Positions 54,624 through 64,000 of a DNA stretch of 64,000 bases are shown here, piece by piece (position 1 is the stretch's first letter; every line of letters starts with the position of its first letter). The notes beneath the pieces are model-generated. The model was not told where the DNA came from and made no database searches. It saw only the letters and a list, made by a program, of their open reading frames with translations. The stretch is taken from contig NC_089851.1 in assembly GCF_036373705.1 (NCBI RefSeq), forward strand, positions 51,808,312 to 51,872,311, in the 5' to 3' direction. A program made the translations under genes and the position numbers. This stretch comes from Amia ocellicauda. Its lineage: Eukaryota; Chordata; Actinopteri; Amiiformes; Amiidae.

Positions 54624-55137
54624 AAGTTAACGGACGGTGTCGCAGTTTCTGCTGGGCAAGCACGTAACTGCTTGGGGCAGACCGGGAGACCTACGCTCAC
54701 TGACTGATAGCATGGACTGTAGCGCTGACGTGTCTTTCCAGAACGGTAACCCCATCCCCAGTGAGACAGCACTGAGAGCATGGTTCAGCAGGCCCGCAAA
54801 CAACTGAAAAGAATGCCTCTCCTTGGGTGCAGCTCAGGTGTACACGTTCAGCAAAGGTCTCCATAACAAGCCGGCAAACCACATTTCGTCCTCCTCCTCC
54901 TCAACAACAAACTACATGTCCTCCTCCTCCTCAACAACAACAACAACAACAACAAACTTGTAAAATACACATTTTCTTTAAAGAAAACAAAACACACAGG
55001 TGACAGTCTGATTTCCCATCAGCTATACAGGCAACAGTATCTGAGGTCAATAGCCCTCCTTTGTGCAGAGGAGCCCAGAAGCCAGCCTTCAAGAGCAAAT
55101 GAACAAACACTTCAGTGATTGCAAAGCAGGGCCATGT

Positions 55138-55209
55138 GGGCTCGTCCTGGAGTTGAACCCAGGGCCTCTCACACCCTCAGCAAGAATCATACCCCTAGAC
55201 CAACGAGCC
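55138..55209 (-). pseudogene. tRNA-Pro-like pseudogene (anticodon position AGG)
   Basis: 72 nt with intact acceptor and T-arm, but the anticodon loop is TGAGGGT: U33 is lost and the anticodon reads AGG. The upstream region (54890-55080) has CCTCCTCCTCCTCAACAACA repeats. Confidence 0.75.
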
Positions 55210-55784
55210 AAGCTAATAGGCAGTATTGCATGTTCTCCTGGGAAGCACGTAACTGCTTGAGGCAGACCCTCACCTGATCACCACATGTGGTTACACTTTA
55301 AGAAGGGGTGAGTTTAAGGTCATCGGTAACATCACAAAGGTTGGCAGCATTTTACATGAATATGTAAAGTAAAAAACACACACTACATGTAAATAAGCCA
55401 TACTACTTGTTTAGTGTATGTAAGCTCGTTCTGTAATCATACATCATCCATACTAGTATTTAATAATTTAATTAACTATACACAAACTACTTGGTCAATT
55501 CACTCTTGTTACCGTGTAATTACAGTGCAAGTAAATTGTAATAATTGTAGCGTTGTATATTGGGCCATATTTTACATGTAACTATATATTTCATATTTGT
55601 CCAATTAATGTACATTTGTTTTTGTTTTTTTTAGCTGGTACCAAAACATTGGTCTCTGGAACTAAAAGGTCGGAAATTGGAAGAACTATTAATGACAAAT
55701 GAATGACCGCTGATACAAGTAAATAGTGTTTCCTCAAATCTAAAGTGAGACCTTTTTGAATGAATCTGTAATACATGCCCTATA
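55210..55784. other. AT-rich non-coding DNA
   Basis: A GGTTACACTTTAAG block near 55290 resembles a MITE end. No gene recognised. Confidence 0.35.
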
Positions 55785-56935
55785 CACTCACCTAAAGGAT
55801 TATTAGGAACACCTGTTCAATTTCTCATTAATGCAATTATCTAACCAATCAATCACATGGCAGTTGCTTCAATGCATTTAAGGGTGTGGTCCTGGTCAAG
55901 ACAATCTCCTGAACTCCAAACTGAATGTTTGAATGGGAAAGAAAGGTGATTTAAGCCATTTTGAGCGTGGCATGGTTGTTGGTGCCAGACGGGCCGGTCT
56001 GAGTATTTCACAATCTGCTCAGTTACTGGGATTTTCACGCACAACCATTTCTAGGGTTTACAAAGAATGGTGTGAAAAGGGAAAAACATCCAGTATGCGG
56101 CAGTCCTGTGGGCGAAAATGCCTTGTTGATGCTAGAGGTCAGAGGAGAATGGGCCGACTGATTCAAGCTGATAGAAGAGCAACTTTGCCTGAAATAACCA
56201 CTCGTTACAACCGAGGTATGCAGCAAAGCATTTGTGAAGCCACAACACGTACAACCTTGAGGCGGTTGGGCTACAACAGCAGAAGACCCCACCGGGTACC
56301 ACTCATCTCCACTACAAATAGGAAAAAGAGGCTACAATTTGCACAAGCCTGGTCTGATGAGTCTCGATTTCTGTTGAGACATTCAGATGGTAGAGTCAGA
56401 ATTTGGCGTAAACAGAATGAGAACATGGATCCATCATGCCTTGTTACCACTGTGCAGGCTGGTGGTGGTGGTGTAATGGTGTGGGGGATGTTTTCTTGGC
56501 ACACTTTATGCCCCTTAGTGCCAATTGGGCATCGTTTAAATGCCACGGCCTACCTGAGCATTGTTTCTGACCATGTCCATCCCTTTATGACCACCATGTA
56601 CCCATCCTCTGATGGCTACTTCCAGCAGGATAATGCACCATGTCACAAAGGTCGAATCATTTCAAATTGGTTTCTTGAACATGACAATGAGTTCACTGTA
56701 CTAAACTGGCCCCCACAGTCACCAGATCTCAACCCAATAGAGCATCTTTGGGATGTGGTGGAACGGGAGCTTCGTGCCCTGGATGTGCATCCCACAAATC
56801 TCCATCAATTGCAAGATGCTATCCTATCAATATGGGCCAACATTTCTAAAGAATGCTTTCAGCACCTTGTTGAATCAATGCCACGTAGAATTAAGGCAGT
56901 TCTGAAGGCAAAAGGGGGTCAAACACCAAGTGAGT
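55785..56935 (+). mobile_element. Tc1-like element (family C), 3' end lost
   Basis: 5' terminus CACTCACCTAAAGGATTATT after TA (55783-55784). The expected inverted partner is absent at the other end, where sequence diverges near 56925-56935. Confidence 0.8.
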
Positions 56936-57066
56936 ACCAAGTGAAATCTATTAAAGTATTGAAGTATCCCAATGTTTTAAGTTACACTTCATGTATACAT
57001 GTGTTTGGAAGTTTATCCAAATATATTCTACCAGTATATTTAGAATGCAACATTTTTGCAGTCTAA
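55933..57066 (+). CDS. Tc1 transposase (DD34E), nearly uninterrupted ORF with an internal loss and foreign C-terminus
   Basis: ATG at 55933 (MGKKGDLSHFERGMVVGARR; alternative start upstream not seen). Helix-turn-helix domain about residues 1-110 (SISQSAQLLGFSRTTISRVYKEW). Catalytic core: AWSDESRFLL (first Asp), YFQQDNAPCHKG (second Asp), [14 protein letters not shown] (Glu). Between LQFAQ and AWSDES the usual linker is shortened by about a dozen residues without a frameshift. The family's C-terminus falls near residue 333; the last 40 or so residues are read-through into AT-rich DNA. The DDE triad is intact; activity is doubtful. Confidence 0.85.
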   Translation: MGKKGDLSHFERGMVVGARRAGLSISQSAQLLGFSRTTISRVYKEWCEKGKTSSMRQSCGRKCLVDARGQRRMGRLIQADRRATLPEITTRYNRGMQQSICEATTRTTLRRLGYNSRRPHRVPLISTTNRKKRLQFAQAWSDESRFLLRHSDGRVRIWRKQNENMDPSCLVTTVQAGGGGVMVWGMFSWHTLCPLVPIGHRLNATAYLSIVSDHVHPFMTTMYPSSDGYFQQDNAPCHKGRIISNWFLEHDNEFTVLNWPPQSPDLNPIEHLWDVVERELRALDVHPTNLHQLQDAILSIWANISKECFQHLVESMPRRIKAVLKAKGGQTPSEYQVKSIKVLKYPNVLSYTSCIHVFGSLSKYILPVYLECNIFAV

Positions 57067-57719
57067 TATATTCACAGTATACAATACATGCAATATGAGA
57101 TTGTTGTGTATTTAGCAGTATACTAAATGTATATTATAAGGGGACATATATGTATGCATTTTTATATATTTAGTATAAAATACATGTGTAGATGTTACAG
57201 TATATTTGCATATAATTATAGATATATTAAAAACAAGTTTACATATAATTCTGAATATACTTAAGTTATATTAAGCAATATTTGTATTGTATAATATAGT
57301 GTATTTGACCATATTTCTGTATCAAGTAACATACTAAAACTGCAATTGATATTTAAAAGTATATTTTCACCATATATTATAAAATGGTATGCACATTTAT
57401 AAAACATATTAATACATTAAAATACATTTCATATTTCAGAATATTATATATTTTTAAATATTTTATTTTTGTAAGGGTATCTTCCATAAATGCAGTTTTA
57501 CCAAACAAAGGAAAACCAGGAAAGGTTGGTGGAGGAGATTACGCAGTTTTGGCAGCCCATTCTGAAACCCACTGCAGAATATATTCTGGCAGGAGGTCTG
57601 ATTAAAATACTGGAAAATCTTCAATCAAAGTCAAGAAATGTGTCAAAAGGCTTCCAGTTTCCTTTCCTGCCATGAGAAGTATGCTGATTTCAGAACCTCT
57701 ATGAAGTAGATTCCTTATT
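57067..57719. other. AT-rich DNA with no recognised element
   Basis: Many TATATTTAGTATA-like motifs. A 61-residue frame at 57490-57675 (QERLVEEITQFWQPILK) looks protein-like but is isolated. Confidence 0.3.
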
Positions 57720-58000
57720 TTTCAAAAAATAAGTAATGGTTATTTTTTTCACTGTTTCCTCAATATATTAATAATAAACTGTTTTATTTTTTTCTGCAAA
57801 ATAAGTAAAGTTTACTTATTTATTTCTGGTTCCTGTTTTTTTTTTTTTAAATAAGTAATGGTTATTTATTTTTATCTTTATTGTTTATTACTTTTTCTGT
57901 GAATTCTGATTCTAGTAGTATGAAGAAATAAGTAATAGTTACTCATTCCTTATTTCTGTTTCCCTGTTTTTTCACAAAATAAGTAATGGTTATTTCAAAA
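57720..58000. repeat. Degenerate tandem repeat with AAATAAGTAATGGTTATTT core
   Basis: The core recurs about five times at irregular 50-75 bp spacing, separated by CTGTTTCC or CTGTTTTTT blocks. A diverged copy lies near 59335-59400. Confidence 0.5.
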
Positions 58001-58081
58001 ATCCCTGTTTGCAAATGTAAGGACTTATAGGACAACAGCATTACATACAGATAGATAACATACATTAGTTATTATGCTAAC

Positions 58082-58655
58082 AAGTGTCCATTATAAACAA
58101 TCTATTAACAAATTATTGATTATGTTATTGTTATATGATTATTACAAATTATAAATATATTAGACATTTTTATTTAAACATTATTGCTATACTATGTAGT
58201 TTGCATGTTCTCCCCGTGTCCACGTGGGTTTCCTCCCACCGTCCAAAGACATGTGGGTTAGGTTAATTGGCTTCTCTAAATTGCCCTGTATGTGGGTGTG
58301 TCTGCGTGTGTGTGTGTGTGTGTTGCCCAGCGATGGACTGGGGTCCCGTCCTGGGTGTATTCCTGCCTTGTGCCCTTTGCCTGCCGGGATCAGTGCTCGG
58401 CGACCTTCGCCAGGATAACTGGTTTCAAAAATGGATGGATAATAGCAGCAATTAACTGGCATGGCAGTTAATGATAATAGATTGATATCGGTGTGCAAAT
58501 GTCATGTTATTATACCCTTTATTAAATATGTTATTAAATACCTTAAAACATATTATAGCAAAAAAGTTTAAAAATGTCTAATATATTTATAATTTGTAAA
58601 ATTAATCATATAATAATAACATAACATGTTAATAGATTGTTTATAATGGACACTT
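58082..58655. mobile_element. Fold-back/MITE element with about 90-bp arms, SINE in its loop
   Basis: AAGTGTCCATTATAAACAAT (58083) and its inverted partner (TTATAATGGACACTT ending 58655) begin arms that extend to about 58175 and 58570. Confidence 0.7.
58195..58440 (+). repeat. SINE/LINE tail (TTTGCATGTTCTCCCCGTGT family)
   Basis: The common fish sequence TGCATGTTCTCCCCGTGTCC...CAAAGACATG...GCGATGGACTGG...ATGGATGGAT is present. The 5' tRNA-like head is missing. A (GT)n run at about 58306-58321 lies inside. Confidence 0.75.
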
Positions 58656-59439
58656 AAAATAAAGCATTACCATTATTCTTAATACATGGATACAAGATAA
58701 TCAACAACATGGGAGGGCTTGAGAATCTGCTATGGCTTTGTGCAAGGAAATTTGGCACTGAATAAATGTTGGCTACGGCAAACATGCGCTGCTGTACAGG
58801 CTGACAGAGACACTGTGATGCATTTCTTCAATGAGTGATGCTTACTTAATCTTTATTTCCATTTCCCAGTTTAAGGACACTTATCTCTACAGCATTACTT
58901 CAGTAGTTCACGCAGCCCCCTATAGAAGTCAGCGGAAGATGTAGTGATTGAAGTAATGGAGGTATCTTGGCCTGTACACACTTGGCAGAGGGAACGACAG
59001 CCTGGCCATGGAACACCTACCCCCAGCTCCATCTTGAGATTAGCGAGAGGCAGCAGTGATGCAGCGCTATGGAGCCTACAGCGCAGGGAAGGGACTTAAT
59101 GCGTGGTATCTCTGATGTAGTGCTTGTGTGTTTTTCAGGTCTTTTCTATAATGTGCTTTCTGTATTGTCATAAACCCCTGGCACTTTTTGTCACTGTTAC
59201 TCTATATTGTTTTGAATTACATTCATAAAGAAAATAAAACGAAAAATCTCTAATAGTGTGTGTCTCAATGGTTCTGTTTGTTCATACATCGATAAAAAAC
59301 GTTTGGAAATACTATGAAAAGTAAAATGTAGATAACAAATAAGTAATCATAAGTTATTTCTGTGTCCTATTCTGTAAAAAATAAGAAATGATTAGGCCTA
59401 CTTATTAAGTGGTTACTGAACAGTGTGCTCTCTGTCAAA
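58656..59439. other. No recognised gene or repeat
   Basis: Moderate GC, a few short frames, and an AATAAA near 59235. It may be untranslated remnant DNA; nothing assignable. Confidence 0.3.
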
Positions 59440-59725
59440 AGCCAGCTTTTGGGCTCCTCTGCACAAGAGGGCTTTTGACCTCAGATGCTGTTGCCTGTGC
59501 AGCTGAAGGGAAATCAGACTGTCATCTGTGTGTTTTTCTATAAAACAAATGTGTATTATGCAAGTTTGTTGTGGTTGTTGAGGAGGAGGAGGAGGAGGAG
59601 GACATGTAGTGTGTTGTTGAGGAGGAGAACTTTGTGAAGCCACTTGTTCAGTTGGCCCGTTGGTCTAGGAGTATGATTCTCACTTAGTGTGCGAGAGGTC
59701 CTGTGTTCAACTCCTGAACGAGCCC
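59440..59725. repeat. Inverted copy of the tRNA-Pro flank
   Basis: GGGCTCCTCTGCAC, CCTCAGATGCTGTTGCCTGT, GAAATCAGACTGTC and the GGAGGA run match 54890-55075 in reverse order and strand. Confidence 0.8.
59654..59725 (+). pseudogene. tRNA-Pro-derived pseudogene (anticodon position AGU)
   Basis: 72 nt. Acceptor GGCCCGT/ACGAGCC. The anticodon loop TTAGTGT reads AGU, a threonine anticodon in a proline tRNA body. The anticodon stem has an A-C mismatch. Confidence 0.7.
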
Positions 59726-59839
59726 TAGGGCATGAAGCCGTCTGGTTTCGTGGCTGGTGACGGTAGTCTTCTTGGGGTTGCTTTCCGCTACCTGCTTTCA
59801 CATTATTGTTCATCTGCACTGTGAAGTGCTGTTAAATGA

Positions 59840-60410
59840 GTTTTGAATCATTTGGCTGAATCTGAGCAGATAACATAGCCCTAAACATTTCAGAATTCAT
59901 CCTGCTGCTTTTGTCAAAAGTCAACCAGTTCTCTTGACAGCCATACATACCCTTACCATAACACTACCTTCACCATGTTTCACAGATGAGGTGGTATGCT
60001 TCAGATCATGAGCAGTTCCTTCCCTTCTCCATACTCTTCTCTTCCCATCATTCTGGTACAAGTTGATCTTTGTCTCATCTGTACATAAGATGTTGTTCCA
60101 GAACTGTACAGGGTTCTTTAGATGTTTTTTGCCAAACTCTAATATGGTCTTCCCATTTCCTGTTTAAATACAGAGGGTTTACCACAAGATGTACTCTGGT
60201 GAAGTGTTCTCTTGATTGTTGACATTGACACAGATACGCCTACCTCCTGGAGGGTATTCTTGATCTGGCCAACTGTTGTGAAGGGGTTTTCCTCACCAGG
60301 GAAAAAATTCTGTCATCCACCACAGTTGTTTTCCGTGGTGTTCCTGGCCTTGTGGTGTTCCTGCGCTCACCAGTACGTTCTTATTAGTGGATTTGGCCCC
60401 ACCTAATGTT
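59840..60410 (-). pseudogene. Tc1-like element fragment (family D), N-terminal and central transposase
   Basis: On the minus strand, frame-broken transposase: a DNA-binding C-end with VSVSMSTIKRTL-type sequence, the first-Asp block (TDETKINL-like, frame-shifted here), then SSVKH and a stretch ending near 59840. The second Asp and Glu are absent. Confidence 0.65.
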
Positions 60411-60427
60411 TTTGCTCTCGGATTGGT

Positions 60428-61281
60428 TTGTTTTGATATCTAAGGCAAAACACCCCAAGAACAAGCAGGATCTAAAGACAGCTGTAGTGCAGGCCTGGCA
60501 TAGCATCACCAGGGAAGAAACCCAGCATCTGGTGATGTCTATGGGTTCCAGACTTCAGGCAGTCATTGACTGCAAAGGATTTGCAACTGATAGGGAGAAA
60601 TTTTACTCCCTCAATAAACAGGCGGACAAGGAATACTCAGGACCCGATTTAACTGAAATAATACCAAAATAGTTTATTCAGCTACAACTAAGTGCTCTGG
60701 AGATGGTCAGTCAGCAAGACACATCTAAGGTTTTTCTAAAGAACATGCTATCATATACAAGATGACTCCCTTTGGTTGCTGGGAAACTGGATGACGTCAA
60801 TGATGTACCCCAAACTTGATCACAGACTTCTCCTTTGTCTTCTGTTTTCTCTATAGCCTTGGATGAAAATGTTTTTCTAAAAATCAGCTACACAGAACTA
60901 CTGCACCTGTCCTCTGCGGAGCAATACACAAAGCTTAAATTCATACATGGGTTACACAATCTTACTGCAACAATGGTGCAAATATATTTGGCATTCGGAC
61001 AGGCCACTGTCCCGCATCACAACCAAGTATTGAAACTCACAATTTAATTAATGATTATGTTAGTTTGTCCAAATACTTTTGAGCCCCTAAAATTGGGGGG
61101 ACCACATAAAAATTGGTTTAATTCCTACACCATTCACCCGATTTGGATGTAACTACCCTCCAATTAAAGATGAAAGTCTACACTTAAAGCACATCTTGAT
61201 TGTTTCCTTTCCAATCCATTGTGATGGTGTACAGAGCCAAATTGACAATTGGGTCTGTCCAAATATTTATGGACCGGACTG
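60428..61281 (+). mobile_element. Tc1-like element fragment (family D), C-terminal transposase and 3' terminus
   Basis: KNKQDLKTAVVQAWHSI and LVMSMGSRLQAVIDCKG are the C-terminal end of a Tc1 transposase. The 3' region ends GTCCAAATATTTATGGACC..ACTG before TA (61282-61283). It lies in opposite orientation to 59840-60410. Confidence 0.65.
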
Positions 61282-61284
61282 TAT

Positions 61285-61752
61285 ACCTGTAACGAAGGAC
61301 TGCCATGGCGGGGAACCCAGGTGCGGAGTGAGAGGTGGTCAGAAACAGGCTGTGGTCAATGCCGGCAAACCGTAATGTCCAGGGAAATCCACAAGTCCTG
61401 GTCGAAAAGACAAGCAGGGGGTCAATGATCAGGCAAACAGGCTGGTAGGGAGAATACGGGAATTGGTGGAGGAACACGTGGAGGTTGTAAACAATCAATA
61501 ACAAAAGGATACAAGACTTAGCAGTGAATTAAAGTCACAGAAAGGTTTATATGTGTAGCAGAGAGGAGCAGAGGACGGTGAAGGAGAGTGCTGGTCCAAT
61601 GGGAGTTCGAGGATGATAGAACAAGTGCACATGGTGCCGAGGAATGTTAAGTGGCTGATTGCTGGGGAATGTGAGGGTTTAGAATTCCGGTGATGCTGAC
61701 CTCTGCAGGGGAGCTTGTGAATTGCGGGATGTGTGGGATACAACAGTGACAA
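61285..61752. mobile_element. Possible solo LTR or LTR-like repeat
   Basis: Begins near TGTAACGAAGGACTG and ends near CAACAGTGACA, with Gly/Arg-codon-like purine-rich content and no ORF, as in non-coding LTRs of fish Gypsy elements. No target duplication was confirmed. Confidence 0.3.
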
Positions 61753-61892
61753 TACCACTTGTTATTGTGTGTTTGAGTTTACTTGCATGGATTGTCTATT
61801 CATGTCAATATTAAAATTCCAAAGCATAACATTTATTCACAACATGCTTTAGTGTTAAATGTTTGATATGGCAGCGTATATAAAGGTGTATA

Positions 61893-63486
61893 CAGCTCTG
61901 GAAAAAATTAAGAGACCAGTGCACAATTATCAGTTTCTCTGGTTTTACTATTTATAGGTATATGTTTTGGTAAAATGAACATTTTTGTTTTATTCTATAA
62001 ACTGCTGAAAACATTTTTCCCAAATTCCAAATAAAAGTATTGTCATTTAGAGCATTTATTTGCAGAAATTTACAACTGGACAAAATTACAAAAAAGATGC
62101 AGTGTTGTCAGACCTCAAATAATGCAAAGAAAATAAGTTCATATTAATTTTTAAACAACATAATACTAATGTTTTAACTTACAAAGAGTTCAGAAATTAA
62201 TATTTGGTGATTTTCAATCACAGCATTCATGCGTCTTGGCATGCTCTCCACCAGTCTTTCACATCGCTGTTGGGTGACTTTATGCCACTCCTGGCGCACA
62301 AATTCAAGCAACTCGGCTTTGATTGATGGCTTGTGACCATCCATCTTCCATCCATCACATTCCAGAGGTTTTCAATGGGGTTCAGGTCTGGAGATTGGGC
62401 TGGCCATAACAGGGTCTTGATCTGGTGGTCCTCCATCCACACCTTGATTGACCTGGCAGTGTGGCATGGAGCATTGTCCTGCTGGAAAAAACAATCCTCA
62501 GATTTGGGGAACACAGCAGAAGGATCAGAGCAGAAGGAAGCAAGTTTTCATTCAGGACAACCTTGTACATGGCTTGATTCATGCGTCCTTCACAAAGACA
62601 AATCTGCCCGATTCCAGCCTTGCTGAAGCACCCCCAGATTATCACTGATCCTTCACCAAATTCCACAGTGGGTGCGAGACACTGTGGCTTGTAGGCCTCT
62701 CCAGGTCTCCGTCTAACCATTAGATGACCAGGTGTTGGGCAAAGATGAAAATTTGACTCATCAGAGAAGATGACCTTACTCCAGTCCTCTACGGTCCAAA
62801 CCTTATGGTCTTTTGCAAACCTCAGCCTGGCTCTTCTTTGCTTCTCGCTTTTTTCTAGCTTTGCAAGACTTCAGCCCTGCCCCTAGGAGCCTGTTTCGAA
62901 CCATCCTCGCAGTGCACTTCACCCCAGCTGTCGTTTGCCATTCTTTTTGTAGGTCACTTGATGTCATCCTACGGTTGTTGAGTGACATTCCAATGAGTTG
63001 GCGGTCATCCCGGTCAGTGGAGAGTCGTTTTTGTCTTCTGCTGGTAGCTTTGTAGCTTTGTTGTCCCCAATGTCTGCTGCTTGACCTTGTTCTTATGAAC
63101 CGCCATCTTTGACATTTTAAGAATGGAAGCAATGCTCACTGTATCCCTCTGCCAGTAAAGCCAGAATTGAAACCTAATTTTCTCAAAACTTTCCTTTTCA
63201 ACTCTTTTGGCATGGTCAATAGTTATTTTCTGATTCCAATTACTTTTGAGGTTCTATTAGCACTGTTTTTCCCATCCAGCTGGTCCTAATGCAAGAGGAT
63301 AGTGATATACTTTTCCTCCTTAAATATGATTTGGTTCAGGTGATCACCTAATTAGTACCTCATTGAGTAGAATGAGGTGTGTCTGTGTTGGAATTCAACA
63401 GACACTGGCATGGAATGACTGCCATACATGTCGAGATGCTGATTTAAGAAAAATGTGCAGTGGTCTCTTAATTCTTTCCAGAGCTG
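61893..63486 (-). mobile_element. Tc1-like element (family E), full length
   Basis: Both ends read CAGCTCTGGAAA(A/G)AATTAAG inward and are flanked by TA (61891-61892, 63487-63488). Length 1594 bp. Terminal repeats about 40 bp. Confidence 0.88.
62227..63132 (-). pseudogene. Tc1 transposase, several frameshifts
   Basis: Fragments in order on the minus strand: 63132-62803 (DNA-binding C-end, SLNNRRMTSSDLQKEW), 62720-62530 (GEGSVIIWGCFSKAGIG), 62514-62227 (FFQQDNAPCHTA with second Asp, [11 protein letters not shown] with Glu). Frameshifts near 62800 and 62510-62530, and a degraded stretch at 62330-62350. The first-Asp region lies near 62765. Confidence 0.8.
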
Positions 63487-63508
63487 TATAAAATAATGAG
63501 GACCTAGT

Positions 63509-63665
63509 AGGGCAGCATGGTGGCATGGTGGTTAGCACTGCTGCCTCACCAGTACAGGGGTCTGGGGTTTGAGTCCTGGCTTGGGGGCTTGTCTGTGTGG
63601 AGTTCACATGATCTACCTCTGTCTGTGTGGGTTTCCTATGGGCACTTCAGTTACCAGTTCTGTGA
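63509..63665 (+). repeat. tRNA-derived fish SINE, 5' head
   Basis: Box A TGGTGGTTAGCACTGCTGCC and box B GGGTTTGAGTCCTGG are followed by TGTGGAGTTCACATG. The 3' tail is cut near 63665. Confidence 0.75.
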
Positions 63666-63865
63666 GAAGAGTGCAAATCTAAACAAACAAGAAGGTTCTT
63701 GAGTTTCAACTTCACTGCTGCAACTGGTCTGTAATTCTGTGAGGCAAGAATGATAAAAAAAAATCTGTAACCTTTGTAAGGACTTGTAAGGTATGCATGT
63801 TCCATGTTTTTACTGGTAATGGATTTTATGTAATTACAGTCACTGACTCCCTCAGCTGTGCTTGG
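63666..63865. other. Short unassigned interval
   Basis: AT-rich, no ORF, no recognised repeat. Confidence 0.3.
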
Positions 63866-64000
63866 GTGGCCTTCTTCTCCTCAGTCCTCATCCTCCTCAA
63901 TCTCTCTGCAGAATTTGACACTGTCGATCACTCCATCCTCCTCTCCTGCCTCGCTGACCTTGGAATCTCTGAACTGCTCTCACCTGGTTCTACTCCTACC
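63866..64000 (+). pseudogene. L2/CR1-type LINE reverse transcriptase fragment, runs off the window
   Basis: Encodes NLSAEFDTVDHSILLSCLADLGI, the RT motif usually written LSAAFDTVDH (A to E here). It continues past 64000. Confidence 0.75.

Overview
The window looks like intergenic, repeat-dominated DNA from a ray-finned fish. The evidence is several Tc1/mariner families (one resembling the fish Passport/PPTN group), PIF/Harbinger, L1-, Tx1- and CR1/L2-type LINEs, tRNA-derived SINEs, Maverick/Polinton virus-like DNA, and a vertebrate-type nuclear tRNA cluster. No ordinary single-copy host protein gene is recognised. Family names come from remembered motifs; no database search was possible. || 1-7142: the integrase side of a Maverick/Polinton (adintovirus-like) element. 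It holds the C-terminal end of a protein-primed DNA polymerase, small structural-region genes, an adenain-like protease, the major capsid protein, two minor virion-type proteins and a chromodomain integrase, most with frameshifts. A tRNA-Leu(UAA)-like gene sits between the integrase and a terminal inverted repeat of about 650 bp. A second terminus of the same family, in opposite orientation, starts at 21881. Just inside it lies an uninterrupted, apparently four-part (spliced) gene at 22513-23877. || 7143-21880: nested repeats. Three copies of one interspersed repeat (A) are broken by a CACTG-ended element (8096-10933) and by a 4.95-kb Harbinger element (13079-18032). The Harbinger carries a Passport-like Tc1 element. 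An L1 remnant interrupted by Tc1 and a CR1/L2 reverse-transcriptase fragment follow. || 23955-32700: a LINE with an esterase-type ORF1 and an APE endonuclease, a second Passport-like Tc1, a Harbinger MITE, a decayed multi-copy fish gene (possibly DUF6729-like) with a Tc1 insertion, and a Tx1-like LINE ORF1. || 33000-59730: a decayed tRNA cluster (Asp, Leu, Ser, Asn, Thr, Pro). Its centre, 36.2-54.1 kb, is a higher-order array. Head-to-head tRNA-Asn(GUU)/tRNA-Thr(CGU) cassettes, each followed by an (AAAAC)n tract, alternate with blocks of a minisatellite of about 142 bp (roughly 94 units by length). One Tx1-type LINE tail is inserted inside a tRNA-Asp gene with a 78-bp duplication on both sides. 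|| 55785-64000: Tc1 families (one nearly uninterrupted ORF), SINEs, a fold-back repeat and the start of an L2-like LINE. || Functionally the Polinton genes form a virion-plus-integration module that is now largely dead. The tRNA array is the most unusual structure in the window.
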